In this document: in pieces, positions 30,853-39,213 of the stretch
Numbering within the stretch: the stretch's first letter is position 1
Layout: each line of letters opens with the position of its first letter
Assembly (NCBI GenBank): GCA_900543515.1
Contig: UQRW01000020.1
Location: 1 to 39,231, forward strand
Reading direction: 5' to 3'
From: an uncultured Collinsella sp.
GTDB lineage: Bacteria; Actinomycetota; Coriobacteriia; Coriobacteriales; Coriobacteriaceae
DNA length: 39,231 nucleotides
Notes under the pieces: generated by a model
What the model was told of the DNA's origin: nothing
Databases searched by the model: none
What the model saw: only the letters and a program-made list of their open reading frames with translations
Program-made: the position numbers and the translations under genes

Positions 30853-30955
30853 CCAGCGTGCCCTTACAAACACTTGACAATGCGCTCACGTGCATATGAG
30901 CCGCGATTCCTACTATCGATACTGCTGAATTGATATCGATGTGGAGGTATGCGGT

Positions 30956-31831
30956 ATGACGGCTGCTGCGGCTGTGGAGCCCACGGAGCTTGAAGAACTC
31001 ATGAAAGCGCAGGCCGAGGCCGCGCACGAGCGCGAGGTTGGGGATGCGACTCGCCCCACGGCAGAGGATCTTGCCGCCTCGCCGACGCGAATCGATGTTG
31101 AGGGCCTCGACCTGTTCTATGGCGACCACCATGCGCTCAAGGATGTGAATATCAAGATCCGCGACAAGCAGATTACCTCGTTCATCGGGCCTTCGGGCTG
31201 CGGAAAGTCCACGTTGCTGCGCTGCTTTAACCGCATGAACGACGGCATCAAGGACTGCCGAATCGAGGGCAAGATTGCGCTCGATGGTCAAGATATCCTG
31301 GGCGACTACGACATCTGCCGCCTTCGCCAGCGCGTGGGCATGGTGTTCCAGCGCCCCAACCCGTTTCCCATGAGCATCTACGACAACGTCGCCTATGGGC
31401 CGCGCGGTATGGGTGTGCGCGATCGCGTCGTGCTCGACGAGCTGGTCGAAGACTCCCTGCGACGCGCCGCCCTGTGGGACGAGGCCAAGGACAAGCTCAA
31501 AGAGTCGGGTCTGGGTCTTTCGGGCGGCCAGCAGCAGCGCCTGTGCATCGCCCGCGCACTTGCCGTGCAGCCCGACATTCTGCTGATGGACGAGCCGACC
31601 TCGGCACTCGATCCCGTATCGACGCTGGTGGTGGAGCAGCTGGCCTGCGAGCTCAAAGAGACCTGCACGCTCGTGGTCGTTACGCACAATATGCAGCAGG
31701 CGGCGCGTATCTCCGATTCGGTCGCATTCTTTTTGCTGGGTGAGCTGGTGGAGCACGCGCCCACCGCGCAACTCTTCAAGAATCCGACCGATCCGCGCAC
31801 GGCGGATTATTTGACGGGGCGTTTTGGCTGA
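30956..31831 (+). CDS. pstB: phosphate ABC transporter ATP-binding protein
   Basis: The ATPase of the high-affinity phosphate importer. It has Walker A GPSGCGKST near residues 79-87, signature LSGGQQQR near 188, Walker B ILLMDEPTSALD near 208, and the PstB-specific FNRMND and QRPNPFPMSIYDNV segments. The 291 residues exceed the usual 250 by a 45-residue N-terminal extension (AAAVEPTELEELMKAQAEAA) that looks helical and acidic. GGAGG lies eight bases before ATG 30956. The permease and binding-protein genes pstS, pstC and pstA are not adjacent. A PhoB/PhoR-like pair follows. TTGACA at about 30876 may be its -35 box, but the -10 is unclear. Confidence 0.93.
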   Translation: MTAAAAVEPTELEELMKAQAEAAHEREVGDATRPTAEDLAASPTRIDVEGLDLFYGDHHALKDVNIKIRDKQITSFIGPSGCGKSTLLRCFNRMNDGIKDCRIEGKIALDGQDILGDYDICRLRQRVGMVFQRPNPFPMSIYDNVAYGPRGMGVRDRVVLDELVEDSLRRAALWDEAKDKLKESGLGLSGGQQQRLCIARALAVQPDILLMDEPTSALDPVSTLVVEQLACELKETCTLVVVTHNMQQAARISDSVAFFLLGELVEHAPTAQLFKNPTDPRTADYLTGRFG

Positions 31832-31895
31832 TACCATCTAGTAAAGGTACCTTTAGGGTTAAGATGCGGTCATGCCGGCCGCAAAGGGGTTCAAC

Positions 31896-32624
31896 ATGAT
31901 CTATTACGTCGAGGACGATGACAACATCAGGGATTTGACGGTCTATGCGCTGCGCAAGCAGGGGATTGAGGCCGAAGGCTTTTCGTGCGACGGTGAGTTT
32001 AAGGCTGCCGTGGCGCGACGGGTACCCGATGCCGTCCTGCTCGACATCATGCTGCCCGATACCGATGGCTTGGCGATTATGCGTCGACTGCGTGCCGATC
32101 GCCTGACGGCGACGGTGCCCATCATGATGCTTACCGCCAAGGATACCGAGCTCGACAAGGTGATGGCGCTCGATGGCGGTGCCGACGATTACCTGACTAA
32201 GCCGTTTTCGCTCATGGAGCTCGCCAGCCGCTGCCGCGCACTGCTGCGTCGCGGCGGCATGGTCAAACAGGCAAGCGATGTGCTCAGCGTGGGCGACATC
32301 GTGCTCTCGCCCAGCCATCGTGAGGTGACTGTTGCCGGCGAGTCGCTTAAGCTCACCCTGCGCGAGTTCGACCTGCTCGAGTACCTCATGCGCAAGCCCG
32401 GCGTGGTCTTTACCCGCGAGTCGTTGCTGCAGAGCGTGTGGGGCTGGGACTTCGACGGCGGTTCGCGCACCGTTGACGTGCACGTGCAGACGCTTCGCCA
32501 AAAACTGGGCGAGCATGCCAGCGCCATCGAGACCGTGCGCGGCGTGGGCTACCGCTTGGCCGAGCCTTCTGCCGGTGATGGTGCCGAAGGTGACGACACC
32601 GCGGCCACCGCATCGGAGGAGTAA
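31896..32624 (+). CDS. PhoB-like OmpR-family response regulator
   Basis: 242 residues. The receiver starts IYYVEDDDNIRD, with its phosphorylated Asp in LLDIMLPDTDG near residue 49 and the Lys in DYLTKPFSLMELASR near 101. The C-terminal winged helix ends ETVRGVGYRLAE, followed by an acidic, low-complexity tail of about 20 residues. AAAGGGG lies before ATG 31896; the frame has eight further upstream codons without a ribosome site. Its position between pstB and a PhoR-type kinase supports a role in the phosphate response. I leave the gene symbol open, since the family is large. Confidence 0.85.
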   Translation: MIYYVEDDDNIRDLTVYALRKQGIEAEGFSCDGEFKAAVARRVPDAVLLDIMLPDTDGLAIMRRLRADRLTATVPIMMLTAKDTELDKVMALDGGADDYLTKPFSLMELASRCRALLRRGGMVKQASDVLSVGDIVLSPSHREVTVAGESLKLTLREFDLLEYLMRKPGVVFTRESLLQSVWGWDFDGGSRTVDVHVQTLRQKLGEHASAIETVRGVGYRLAEPSAGDGAEGDDTAATASEE

Positions 32625-32627
32625 CCC

Positions 32628-34052
32628 GTGGTCTTCGCCCCCCAGGGAAAACATACGCTGTCGCACCGCGTTTTTGTGACGATCTTTGTCTGCGCCATGG
32701 CGGTTATCGTGGCGTTTACGGTGCTGGGTGCGTTCTTTGTGCAAAACACCTTGGCGGATGCCACGAGTGCCAACCTGGCGCAAGAAACCGAGCTCATTGC
32801 TGCCGCCCTCGACGAGCAGCAGGAGCCCATCCCGTTCTTGCGTAGCCTCGATCGAGAGGACTTGCGCATCACGCTGATTAACAAGGATGGATCGGTTGCC
32901 TACGACAACGAGGCGCCGCCTTCCACACTGCCCAACCATGGCGATCGCCCCGAGGTCATCGAGGCCTTTGAGAGTGGTTCGGGTTCCGCGGAGCGCGCAA
33001 GCTCTACGCTCGACGAGATTATGCTGTATCGCGCCGTCGCCCTTGATAACGGCCAGGTTGTCCGCTTGGCGCAGGCCCAGCCTGGCGTTGCGGCGATTTT
33101 GCTGTCGATGGTGGCGCCGATGCTGCTTATCGCAGCAGCGGGTGCGGTACTCTCGTTTTTTATGGCGCGCCGCGAGTCCCGTGCCATCATCGCGCCTTTG
33201 CAAGAGGTGGATTTGGACCACCCACGCCGTAGCTATGAGCACGCCTATGCCGAGATGGTCCCCATGCTTGAGCGTATTGAGTCGCAGCGCCAGGAGCTCA
33301 AGCGCCAAATGGCGGTGCTGGCGGACAACGACCGTATGCGCCGCGAGTTCACGGCGAATATCACCCATGAGCTCAAGACGCCGCTTACGGCGATTTCGGG
33401 CTATGCCGAGCTCATCGCAAACGGCATGGTCGAGGGCGAGGGCGACCTGCGCAACTTTGGCGGTCGCATCTATCGTGAGGCGGGCCGCTTGGCAGCGCTT
33501 GTCAACGATATCCTTACGCTGTCTAACTTGGACGAGGCCGAGCGTGCAGCTGAGGGCGAGGCGGTGCCCATTGGGTCCACGGAGCCTATTGAGCTCTCGC
33601 GTGCCATCTACGCGGTCGAGCAGCGTCTTGAACAGGTCGCCCGTCAGGCGAATGTGACGATAAGTCATGAGACCAAGCCTGTGGTCATCGAGGGCGTGTC
33701 GCGCTTGATTGACGAGCTCATCTATAATCTGGCAAGCAACGCCATCCGCTACAATCGACCCGGCGGTACGGTTACGCTGCAGTGCGGCACCAACGACGAA
33801 GGCCATCCGTTCCTTGCGGTCGCCGACACGGGAATCGGTATCGCGCCTGAAGAACAGGGCAAGGTATTTGAGCGGTTCTATCGCGTGGACAAGAGTAGGT
33901 CCAAGGCGCGCGGCGGAACCGGTCTGGGGCTTGCCATTGTCAAGCATGCGGCCCTGTATCATCACGCCACGCTCGATCTGTCGAGCGAGTTGGGCGTGGG
34001 AACCACCATTACGGTGACGTTTCCCATACAGCAGGACGAGCCATTCGCATAG
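32628..34052 (+). CDS. PhoR-like sensor histidine kinase
   Basis: 474 residues. A membrane helix near residues 14-38 and a second near 160-182 (LLSMVAPMLLIAAAGAVLSFF) enclose an extracellular sensor domain of about 120 residues, PAS-like in layout (ITLINKDGSVAYDNE). After a HAMP-like linker comes the H box NITHELKTPLTAISGYAELI (His near 248), the N box LIYNLASNAIRYN, and the G boxes DTGIGI and GGTGLGLAIV. The GTG start is four bases after the regulator stop, with GGAGGAG upstream. It pairs with the PhoB-like regulator. Confidence 0.88.
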   Translation: MVFAPQGKHTLSHRVFVTIFVCAMAVIVAFTVLGAFFVQNTLADATSANLAQETELIAAALDEQQEPIPFLRSLDREDLRITLINKDGSVAYDNEAPPSTLPNHGDRPEVIEAFESGSGSAERASSTLDEIMLYRAVALDNGQVVRLAQAQPGVAAILLSMVAPMLLIAAAGAVLSFFMARRESRAIIAPLQEVDLDHPRRSYEHAYAEMVPMLERIESQRQELKRQMAVLADNDRMRREFTANITHELKTPLTAISGYAELIANGMVEGEGDLRNFGGRIYREAGRLAALVNDILTLSNLDEAERAAEGEAVPIGSTEPIELSRAIYAVEQRLEQVARQANVTISHETKPVVIEGVSRLIDELIYNLASNAIRYNRPGGTVTLQCGTNDEGHPFLAVADTGIGIAPEEQGKVFERFYRVDKSRSKARGGTGLGLAIVKHAALYHHATLDLSSELGVGTTITVTFPIQQDEPFA

Positions 34053-34078
34053 CGATATAACATAGATATTGATGCAGA

Positions 34079-34107
34079 CGCCGCATTTGACTTTCGGGTG
34101 CGGCGTT
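34079..34107 (+). terminator. hairpin after the PhoR-like gene
   Basis: ACGCCGCA and TGCGGCGT form a perfect 8-bp stem with a 13-base loop. A weak T-rich tail follows. It closes the pstB operon. Confidence 0.65.
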
Positions 34108-34247
34108 GTTGTGCAATTTTACGATTGCTTCCGACATTTTTACAGGAGAGCCTGTTTCTTATGTATAGAGTTTGGTCTCGGTAAAAAGATGCGATAACAT
34201 ACGGACAGTTTTGTCAATCCGAACTGGGGAAATGAAAGGCAAGCTGC

Positions 34248-34904
34248 ATGACCCTTCTCGAACTGTTCCAGCTGCTGAAGAAGCACCTTCAGCTGGTCAT
34301 CACCCTTCCGGTGGTCTGCGCGATCGCCATGGGCATCGTGTCCTTCGTTGCGATGGACAACACCTATACCGCGACGACGAGCATGTACATTCTCGCCAAG
34401 ACCGACGATAGCGGTCAGATGAGCTACAACGATCTCTCGGCGAGTCAGATGCTTTCCAACGATATCGCCACGCTGCTGGATAGCGATAGCGTTAAGAGCG
34501 GCGCAGCCAATGAACTGGGCCTCACCGATCTGGATGACTACAAGGTGTCTGTTTCCTCCGAGACCACCACGCGTGTCATTACGCTTTCGGTTACCGGCAC
34601 CGATGCCAAGGAGACGGCTAAGGTCGCAAAGGCCATGGCCAGCTCGGTGAGTACGGTCGCTCAGAACGTCGGCGCTGCCCAGAGCATCAACGTTATCGAC
34701 GAGGCTAAGACCCCCGAAGCCCCCAGCGGTCCCAAGCGTATGCTGTACGTTGCTGTCGCGTTCCTCGCCGGTAACTTTATCGCAGTTGCCTATGTCGTTT
34801 TGGCAGACATGCTCAATACCCGCATCCGCGGTGCCGAAGAGGCAGAAGAGCTCCTGGGCATTCCCGTTGTTGGCCGAATTCCGGCTATGAAAGGTGGTAA
34901 ATAG
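34248..34904 (+). CDS. Wzz/YveK-type chain-length determinant protein
   Basis: A membrane protein of 218 residues that, with a tyrosine kinase, controls polymer length and export of capsule or exopolysaccharide. A membrane helix near residues 16-36 and another near 165-185 enclose an extracellular, mostly helical domain. The Pro-rich motif EAPSGPKR just before the second helix is characteristic. The cytoplasmic C-terminus (GIPVVGRIPAMKGGK) would bind and activate the kinase encoded next. AAAGG precedes the ATG. The kinase gene starts two bases after the stop. The kinase being a separate gene is the usual Gram-positive form (CpsC/CpsD). Confidence 0.88.
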   Translation: MTLLELFQLLKKHLQLVITLPVVCAIAMGIVSFVAMDNTYTATTSMYILAKTDDSGQMSYNDLSASQMLSNDIATLLDSDSVKSGAANELGLTDLDDYKVSVSSETTTRVITLSVTGTDAKETAKVAKAMASSVSTVAQNVGAAQSINVIDEAKTPEAPSGPKRMLYVAVAFLAGNFIAVAYVVLADMLNTRIRGAEEAEELLGIPVVGRIPAMKGGK

Positions 34905-34906
34905 GC

Positions 34907-35644
34907 ATGGCTAAGGCAAAGAACACCGATAAGCTCGTTGTACAGAATGCCGCCAAGACCCTTCTGGCCAACATCCGCTTTGCGAGCGTGGACGACCCCA
35001 TTCGCACCATTACCGTCACGTCCTCGATTCCCAACGAGGGCAAGTCTACGGTTTCCATCAACCTTGCCCAGGCTATCGCCACGAGCGGCAAGAGCGTCCT
35101 GCTGGTCGAGGCTGATATGCGTCGCAGGTCCCTTGCCGATATGCTCGGCGTCCGCTCCCGCGGCGGACTCTATGCAGTCCTTTCCGAGCAGGTTTCTATT
35201 GACCAGGCGATTGTCGAGACGGGTCAGAAGAACTTCTACTTCCTCGATGCCGAGCCGCATATTCCCAATCCTGCCGACATCATCGTCTCTCACCGCTTTG
35301 CCAAGCTGGTAAAGGCACTGTCCGCCAAGTTCCAGTACGTCATCTTTGATGCTCCCCCGGTCGGCACCTTCATCGATGCTGCCGAGATCGCAAGTCTGAC
35401 CGACGGTGCGCTTTTTGTCGTGCGTGAGGATTTCACCAAGCGCGAGGAGGCGCTCAACGCCATCGGTCAGCTTAAGAAGTCCGAGAAGGTCAAGCTCATC
35501 GGTACCGTTATGAACTACTGCGAGACCGAGACCAGCGAGTACTACTACTCCTACTACACCAAGGACGGTAAGAAGGTGAAGAAGGGCTCCGACGATCAGG
35601 GGACTTCCAAAAAGGGCATCTTCACCAACCGAGCAAACGTTTAG
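34907..35644 (+). CDS. CpsD-type bacterial tyrosine kinase
   Basis: A cytoplasmic BY-kinase of 245 residues. Walker A reads SSIPNEGKST near 39-48, Walker A' VLLVEADMRR near 66-75, and Walker B VIFDAPPVG near 145-153. The autophosphorylated tyrosine cluster (ETSEYYYSYYTK) lies near 205-215, followed by a Lys-rich tail. It needs the membrane protein upstream as activator. The phosphatase that removes its tyrosine phosphates is next. The set is the standard regulator of capsule assembly; the glycosyltransferases it would control are not in the window. Confidence 0.9.
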   Translation: MAKAKNTDKLVVQNAAKTLLANIRFASVDDPIRTITVTSSIPNEGKSTVSINLAQAIATSGKSVLLVEADMRRRSLADMLGVRSRGGLYAVLSEQVSIDQAIVETGQKNFYFLDAEPHIPNPADIIVSHRFAKLVKALSAKFQYVIFDAPPVGTFIDAAEIASLTDGALFVVREDFTKREEALNAIGQLKKSEKVKLIGTVMNYCETETSEYYYSYYTKDGKKVKKGSDDQGTSKKGIFTNRANV

Positions 35645-35661
35645 TTGATTAAGGCTGACCT

Positions 35662-36312
35662 ATGCGTGACATTCATTGCCATATCTTGCCGGGTGTAGAC
35701 GACGGCGCCGCCGATCTCGATGAGAGCTTGGCGATGCTCGAGGCTGCCAAGCGGGCCGGTGTAACCAGAATCGTTTGCACTCCTCACTGCCGTGATCCCT
35801 ATTTTGATTACGACAAGATGTGGGATGCCTTTGAGCTGCTGCGTGATAACGCTGACGGTTTTCCGCTCCAGATGGGCTTCGAGGTCAACCATCGAAAGCT
35901 CGTTGAGCTTGGTATCGATGCCGCGGAGCACTTGCATTTCGATGGGACCAACGAGTTTCTGCTCGAGCTTTCGACGCATGCCGATGCGTATGCGTTTAGA
36001 GAGTACGAGAACACGATTTACGATTTGCAGTGCCGTGGTTACCAGGTGATTATCGCTCATCCTGAGCGCTATCGTGCGGTTCAAAAGGATGTAAGCGTGG
36101 CGGAGCGCCTGGTCGATATGGGCTGCAAGCTGCAGGCTTCGGCGGACTTTATTGCCGGCGGTCGCTTTGGTCGCGAGAAAAAGCCGGCACAGCGCCTGTT
36201 CGATCAGAACCTGTACAGCTTCATCGCGAGCGATGCCCATAACGTGGGTCATTACGACTGCCTGGCGAAGGCTCGCGCGAAGTTTAGCGTGCGCGGAGCT
36301 CATTTTCGCTAA
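35662..36312 (+). CDS. CpsB/YwqE-type protein tyrosine phosphatase
   Basis: A PHP-fold, metal-dependent phosphatase of 216 residues. The opening DIHCHILPGVDDGA (residues 3-16) is the family signature and gives two metal-binding His. TPHCRDP (near 40), IIAHPERY (near 130) and SDAHNVGHY (near 192) supply further ligands. It dephosphorylates the CpsD-type kinase encoded just upstream and so resets polymer export. It is 18 bases after the kinase gene. Slightly shorter than the usual 240-250. Confidence 0.9.
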   Translation: MRDIHCHILPGVDDGAADLDESLAMLEAAKRAGVTRIVCTPHCRDPYFDYDKMWDAFELLRDNADGFPLQMGFEVNHRKLVELGIDAAEHLHFDGTNEFLLELSTHADAYAFREYENTIYDLQCRGYQVIIAHPERYRAVQKDVSVAERLVDMGCKLQASADFIAGGRFGREKKPAQRLFDQNLYSFIASDAHNVGHYDCLAKARAKFSVRGAHFR

Positions 36313-36351
36313 TACCTGTCCCTAACGTTCGCATTGAATGAAAGGGCAGCC

Positions 36352-36852
36352 ATGGATATCCAACTTAAGACGGGATGCTTTGATGACGCGGCGTTGGTGC
36401 GCCGCGTCGTTTTTATAGACGAGCAGGGCTACGAGAATGAGTTCGACGCTATCGACGAGGATCAGAGCTGCATTCATGTGACGCTCTATGTAGACGGCGA
36501 GCTTGCCGGTTGCTCGCGCGTGTTTCCCGAAGAGCTTGAGCGCGTGGCTGACGCAGAGGCCCCGGTGTTGCCGGCATGCGACATGGACGAAGGCGTTGCG
36601 GCGGGGGAGACCTACATTATGGGGCGCGTCGCCGTGCTGCCGGCTATGCGTCGTCGCGGACTGGCGAGTGCGATCGTCGATACCAGTGCTTCGTGTGCAC
36701 GCGATGCCGGCGCTAAGCTTATTAAGCTGCATGCGCAGGAATACGTGCTGCCGCTCTATGCAAAGGCGGGCTACACGCAGATTGCCCCGGTAGATTACGA
36801 AGACGAGGGCCAGCCCCATGTCTGGATGGCCAAGCGCGTAGATGGCAGATAG
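36352..36852 (+). CDS. GNAT family N-acetyltransferase
   Basis: A 166-residue acetyl-CoA-dependent transferase. IMGRVAVLPAMRRRGLASAIVD near 83-104 (read in two parts) holds the GNAT acetyl-CoA loop R-R-x-G-x-A. LKLHAQEYVLPLYAKAGYTQI near 125-145 is the C-terminal strand-helix motif of the ElaA-like subgroup, as is the opening with R-x-x-VFIDEQG. The substrate cannot be told. I chose ATG 36352, with AAAGGGC upstream. An ACCTGTCCCTAA motif at 36314-36325 lies in the gap before it, and GGGAC-type motifs follow its stop. Confidence 0.87.
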   Translation: MDIQLKTGCFDDAALVRRVVFIDEQGYENEFDAIDEDQSCIHVTLYVDGELAGCSRVFPEELERVADAEAPVLPACDMDEGVAAGETYIMGRVAVLPAMRRRGLASAIVDTSASCARDAGAKLIKLHAQEYVLPLYAKAGYTQIAPVDYEDEGQPHVWMAKRVDGR

Positions 36853-36893
36853 GGACGTTCCTTTTCTGCCGGCAGCTGGGGACACTCCTTGGC
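36851..36893 (+). repeat. REP-like GGGAC motif block
   Basis: AGGGACGTTCC and GGGGACACTCC lie on either side of the palindrome CTGCCGGCAG (36866-36875). The style resembles the AGGGACAGG arms at 20201 and the remnant at 36314-36325. It is probably debris of a dispersed palindromic repeat. The rest of the gap to htpG holds only promoter and leader elements. Confidence 0.4.
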
Positions 36894-36962
36894 AATTGGC
36901 GCATCGGAGCGCTTAGACATACAGTTTTTCGATTCCGTATGTATATATGCGCGCTAATGGGT

Positions 36963-36968
36963 TATAAA
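36963..36968 (+). promoter_or_regulatory. possible htpG -10 box
   Basis: TATAAA in an AT-rich stretch, about 87 bases before the htpG start. An imperfect operator candidate, ACATAC (36917-36922) and GTATGT (36937-36942), lies upstream. It matches neither the CIRCE nor the HAIR element of other heat-shock genes, and the -35 box is unclear. Confidence 0.4.
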
Positions 36969-36999
36969 ATCTAAGTCTGAACATAGCAGGTCTGCGATT

Positions 37000-37024
37000 C
37001 GGCTCGGGCGACCGGGCCGTTTTT
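37000..37024 (+). promoter_or_regulatory. terminator-like hairpin in htpG leader
   Basis: CGGCTCGG pairs with CCGGGCCG (one T-G) around GCGA, directly followed by TTTTT. It stands 30 bases before the htpG ATG and downstream of the likely promoter, so it could act as an attenuator, or end transcription from upstream. Confidence 0.6.
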
Positions 37025-37054
37025 GCGGACGGGGGTAGCGCGAAAGGACTGCAC

Positions 37055-39079
37055 ATGCGTCAATTTAAGACCGAGAGCAAAAAACTGCTCGACCTCATGA
37101 TCAACTCCATCTACACCAATAAGGAAATCTTCCTGCGCGAGCTTATCTCTAACGCGAGCGACGCCGTCGACAAGCTCAACTTTAAGAGCCTGCAGGATCC
37201 GAGCGTCAAGATCGACCAGGGCGACCTGGCTATTCGCGTTTCCTTTGATAAAGACGCCCGCACCATTACCATCTCGGATAACGGCATTGGCATGACCGCC
37301 GAGGAGCTGGAGCGCAATCTGGGCACCATCGCCCATTCCGGCTCCGAGGAGTTTAAGACCGAGAACGCCGAGCAGCAGGGTTCGGATGTCGACATCATCG
37401 GCCAGTTTGGCGTGGGCTTCTACTCGGCTTTTATGGTCGCCAGCCATGTGAAGGTCGTCAGCCGCGCCTATGGCGAGGATGTCGCCCATGTGTGGGAATC
37501 CGACGGTCTTGAGGGCTACACCATCGAGGACGGTGAGCGCGCCGAGCACGGTACCGATGTCATCCTGACGCTGCGCGAGAACGAGAAGCTCGATGCCGAC
37601 GGCGAGGCCGAGACCTACGATCGCTTCCTGACCGAGTGGGGTCTCAAGAGCCTGATTCAGCAGTACAGCAACTATGTGCGCTACCCGATTCAGATGATGG
37701 TGTCCAAGAGCCGCCAGAAACCCAAGCCCGAGGACGTCGGCGACGATTACAAGCCCGAGTACGAGGACTACCAGGAGCTCGAGACCATCAACTCCATGAC
37801 GCCGATTTGGAAAAAGCGCAGCTCCGATGTTGAGCAGAAGGACTACGACGAGTTCTACAAGTCTACGTTCCACGACTTTGATAATCCTGCGCGCACCATC
37901 AGCTTCCACGCCGAGGGCACGCTCGAGTACGACGCCCTGCTGTTTGTGCCGGGTCGCGCCCCGTTCGATCTGTACAGCAAGGACTACGAGAAGGGTCTGG
38001 CGCTCTACAGCTCCAACGTGCTGATTATGGAGAAATGCGACGACCTGCTGCCCGACTACTACAACTTTGTGCGCGGTGTCGTGGATTCCGCCGACGTGTC
38101 GCTCAACATCTCGCGTGAGACGCTGCAGCAGAACCGTCAGCTCAAGGCCATCGCCAAGCGTGTGGAAAAGAAGATCACCGCTGACCTTGAGGATATGCGT
38201 GACAACGACCGCGAGGCCTACGAGAAGTTCTTTGAGAACTTTGGCCGCGGCCTTAAGTACGGCATCTACTCGAGCTATGGCATGAAGGCCGATGAGCTCG
38301 CCGACCTGCTGCTGTTCTGGTCTGCCAAGGAGCAGAAGATGATTACCCTAGCCGAGTATGCCAAGGGCATGCCCGAGGATCAGAAGGCCATCTACTACGC
38401 CGCCGGCGACTCGCGTGAGCGCTTGGCCAAGATGCCCGTGGTAAAGGGCGTGCTCGACCGCGGCTATGACGTGCTGCTACTGACGCAGGATGTGGATGAG
38501 TTCACCTTCCAGGCCATGCGTGAGTACATTGCCGCCGATATGCCCAAGATTTACGAGGACGACGCTGCCCGCGAGGCTGCCGAGAAGGCTGTGGCCGACG
38601 GTGCCGAGCCCGAGGTCGAGGATCGTCATCTGGAGCTCAAGAACGTCGCGACCGGTGATCTTGACCTGGCGACCGAGGACGAAAAGAAGGAGGCCGAGGA
38701 CGCCACCAAGGAGAACGAGGACCTCTTTAGCGCCATGAAGGAGGCGCTCGGCGACAAGGTCGAGAAGGTCGCCGTCTCTGCGCGCCTGACCGATGCTCCC
38801 GCGTGCATCACCACCGAGGGCCCGCTTTCGCTCGAGATGGAGAAGGTGCTCCAGAAGGGTCCCGAGGGAGCGCCCGATGGTATGCCCAAGAGCCAGCGCG
38901 TGCTCGAGCTCAACGCCAAGCACCCGGTCTTTGCCAAGCTTGTCGCTGCCCAGAAGGCAGGCGACGCCGACAAGATCAAGCAGTACTCCGGTCTGCTCTA
39001 CGATCAGGCCCTGCTGGTCGAGGGCATCCTCCCCGAGGACCCCGTTGCCTTCGCAGCAGCTGTCTGCAACTTGATGTAG
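37055..39079 (+). CDS. htpG: molecular chaperone HtpG (Hsp90)
   Basis: Bacterial Hsp90, an ATP-driven dimeric chaperone of the cytoplasm. The GHKL ATP-binding domain is complete: ELISNASDAVDKL near residues 28-40, DNGIGMT near 77-83, and GQFGVGFYSAFMV near 117-129. The middle domain holds the catalytic Arg region (NISRETLQQNRQLKAI near 350). The C-terminal dimerisation part includes an unusually acidic stretch near 530-565 (EDEKKEAEDATKENEDLF). Length is 674, slightly above the 620-640 usual for bacteria. GAAAGGA precedes the ATG. It looks like a single-gene unit. Confidence 0.97.
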   Translation: MRQFKTESKKLLDLMINSIYTNKEIFLRELISNASDAVDKLNFKSLQDPSVKIDQGDLAIRVSFDKDARTITISDNGIGMTAEELERNLGTIAHSGSEEFKTENAEQQGSDVDIIGQFGVGFYSAFMVASHVKVVSRAYGEDVAHVWESDGLEGYTIEDGERAEHGTDVILTLRENEKLDADGEAETYDRFLTEWGLKSLIQQYSNYVRYPIQMMVSKSRQKPKPEDVGDDYKPEYEDYQELETINSMTPIWKKRSSDVEQKDYDEFYKSTFHDFDNPARTISFHAEGTLEYDALLFVPGRAPFDLYSKDYEKGLALYSSNVLIMEKCDDLLPDYYNFVRGVVDSADVSLNISRETLQQNRQLKAIAKRVEKKITADLEDMRDNDREAYEKFFENFGRGLKYGIYSSYGMKADELADLLLFWSAKEQKMITLAEYAKGMPEDQKAIYYAAGDSRERLAKMPVVKGVLDRGYDVLLLTQDVDEFTFQAMREYIAADMPKIYEDDAAREAAEKAVADGAEPEVEDRHLELKNVATGDLDLATEDEKKEAEDATKENEDLFSAMKEALGDKVEKVAVSARLTDAPACITTEGPLSLEMEKVLQKGPEGAPDGMPKSQRVLELNAKHPVFAKLVAAQKAGDADKIKQYSGLLYDQALLVEGILPEDPVAFAAAVCNLM

Positions 39080-39086
39080 TTAGGTA

Positions 39087-39172
39087 GTTACGCGGTTTTA
39101 CCAAACCGCGTAACAGCTCGACGCTGCCCTCAGTTCCGCCGTTCTAACGAACGGCGGACCAGTCGACGCTGC
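39087..39172. repeat. two tandem perfect hairpins with shared tails
   Basis: Hairpin one: GTTACGCGGTTT (39087-39098) with AAACCGCGTAAC (39103-39114), 12 bp, loop TACC. Hairpin two: CCGCCGTTC (39136-39144) with GAACGGCGG (39149-39157), 9 bp, loop TAAC. Each is followed by CAG(C)TCGACGCTG. No T-tract follows either, so they are not ordinary terminators, though the first may stop htpG transcription with Rho. Confidence 0.7.
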
Positions 39173-39213
39173 GCGGGCGCCAGAGCGACAACTTGTCATT
39201 CAAAGAGGACGGC

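Noticed and set aside
31776..33965. Long minus-strand frame (729 codons) opposite the PhoB/PhoR-like genes
   Set aside because: Antisense shadow. The plus-strand genes have complete domain motifs and good start signals.
36917..36942. CIRCE or HAIR heat-shock operator before htpG
   Set aside because: The inverted repeat ACATAC/GTATGT matches neither consensus.
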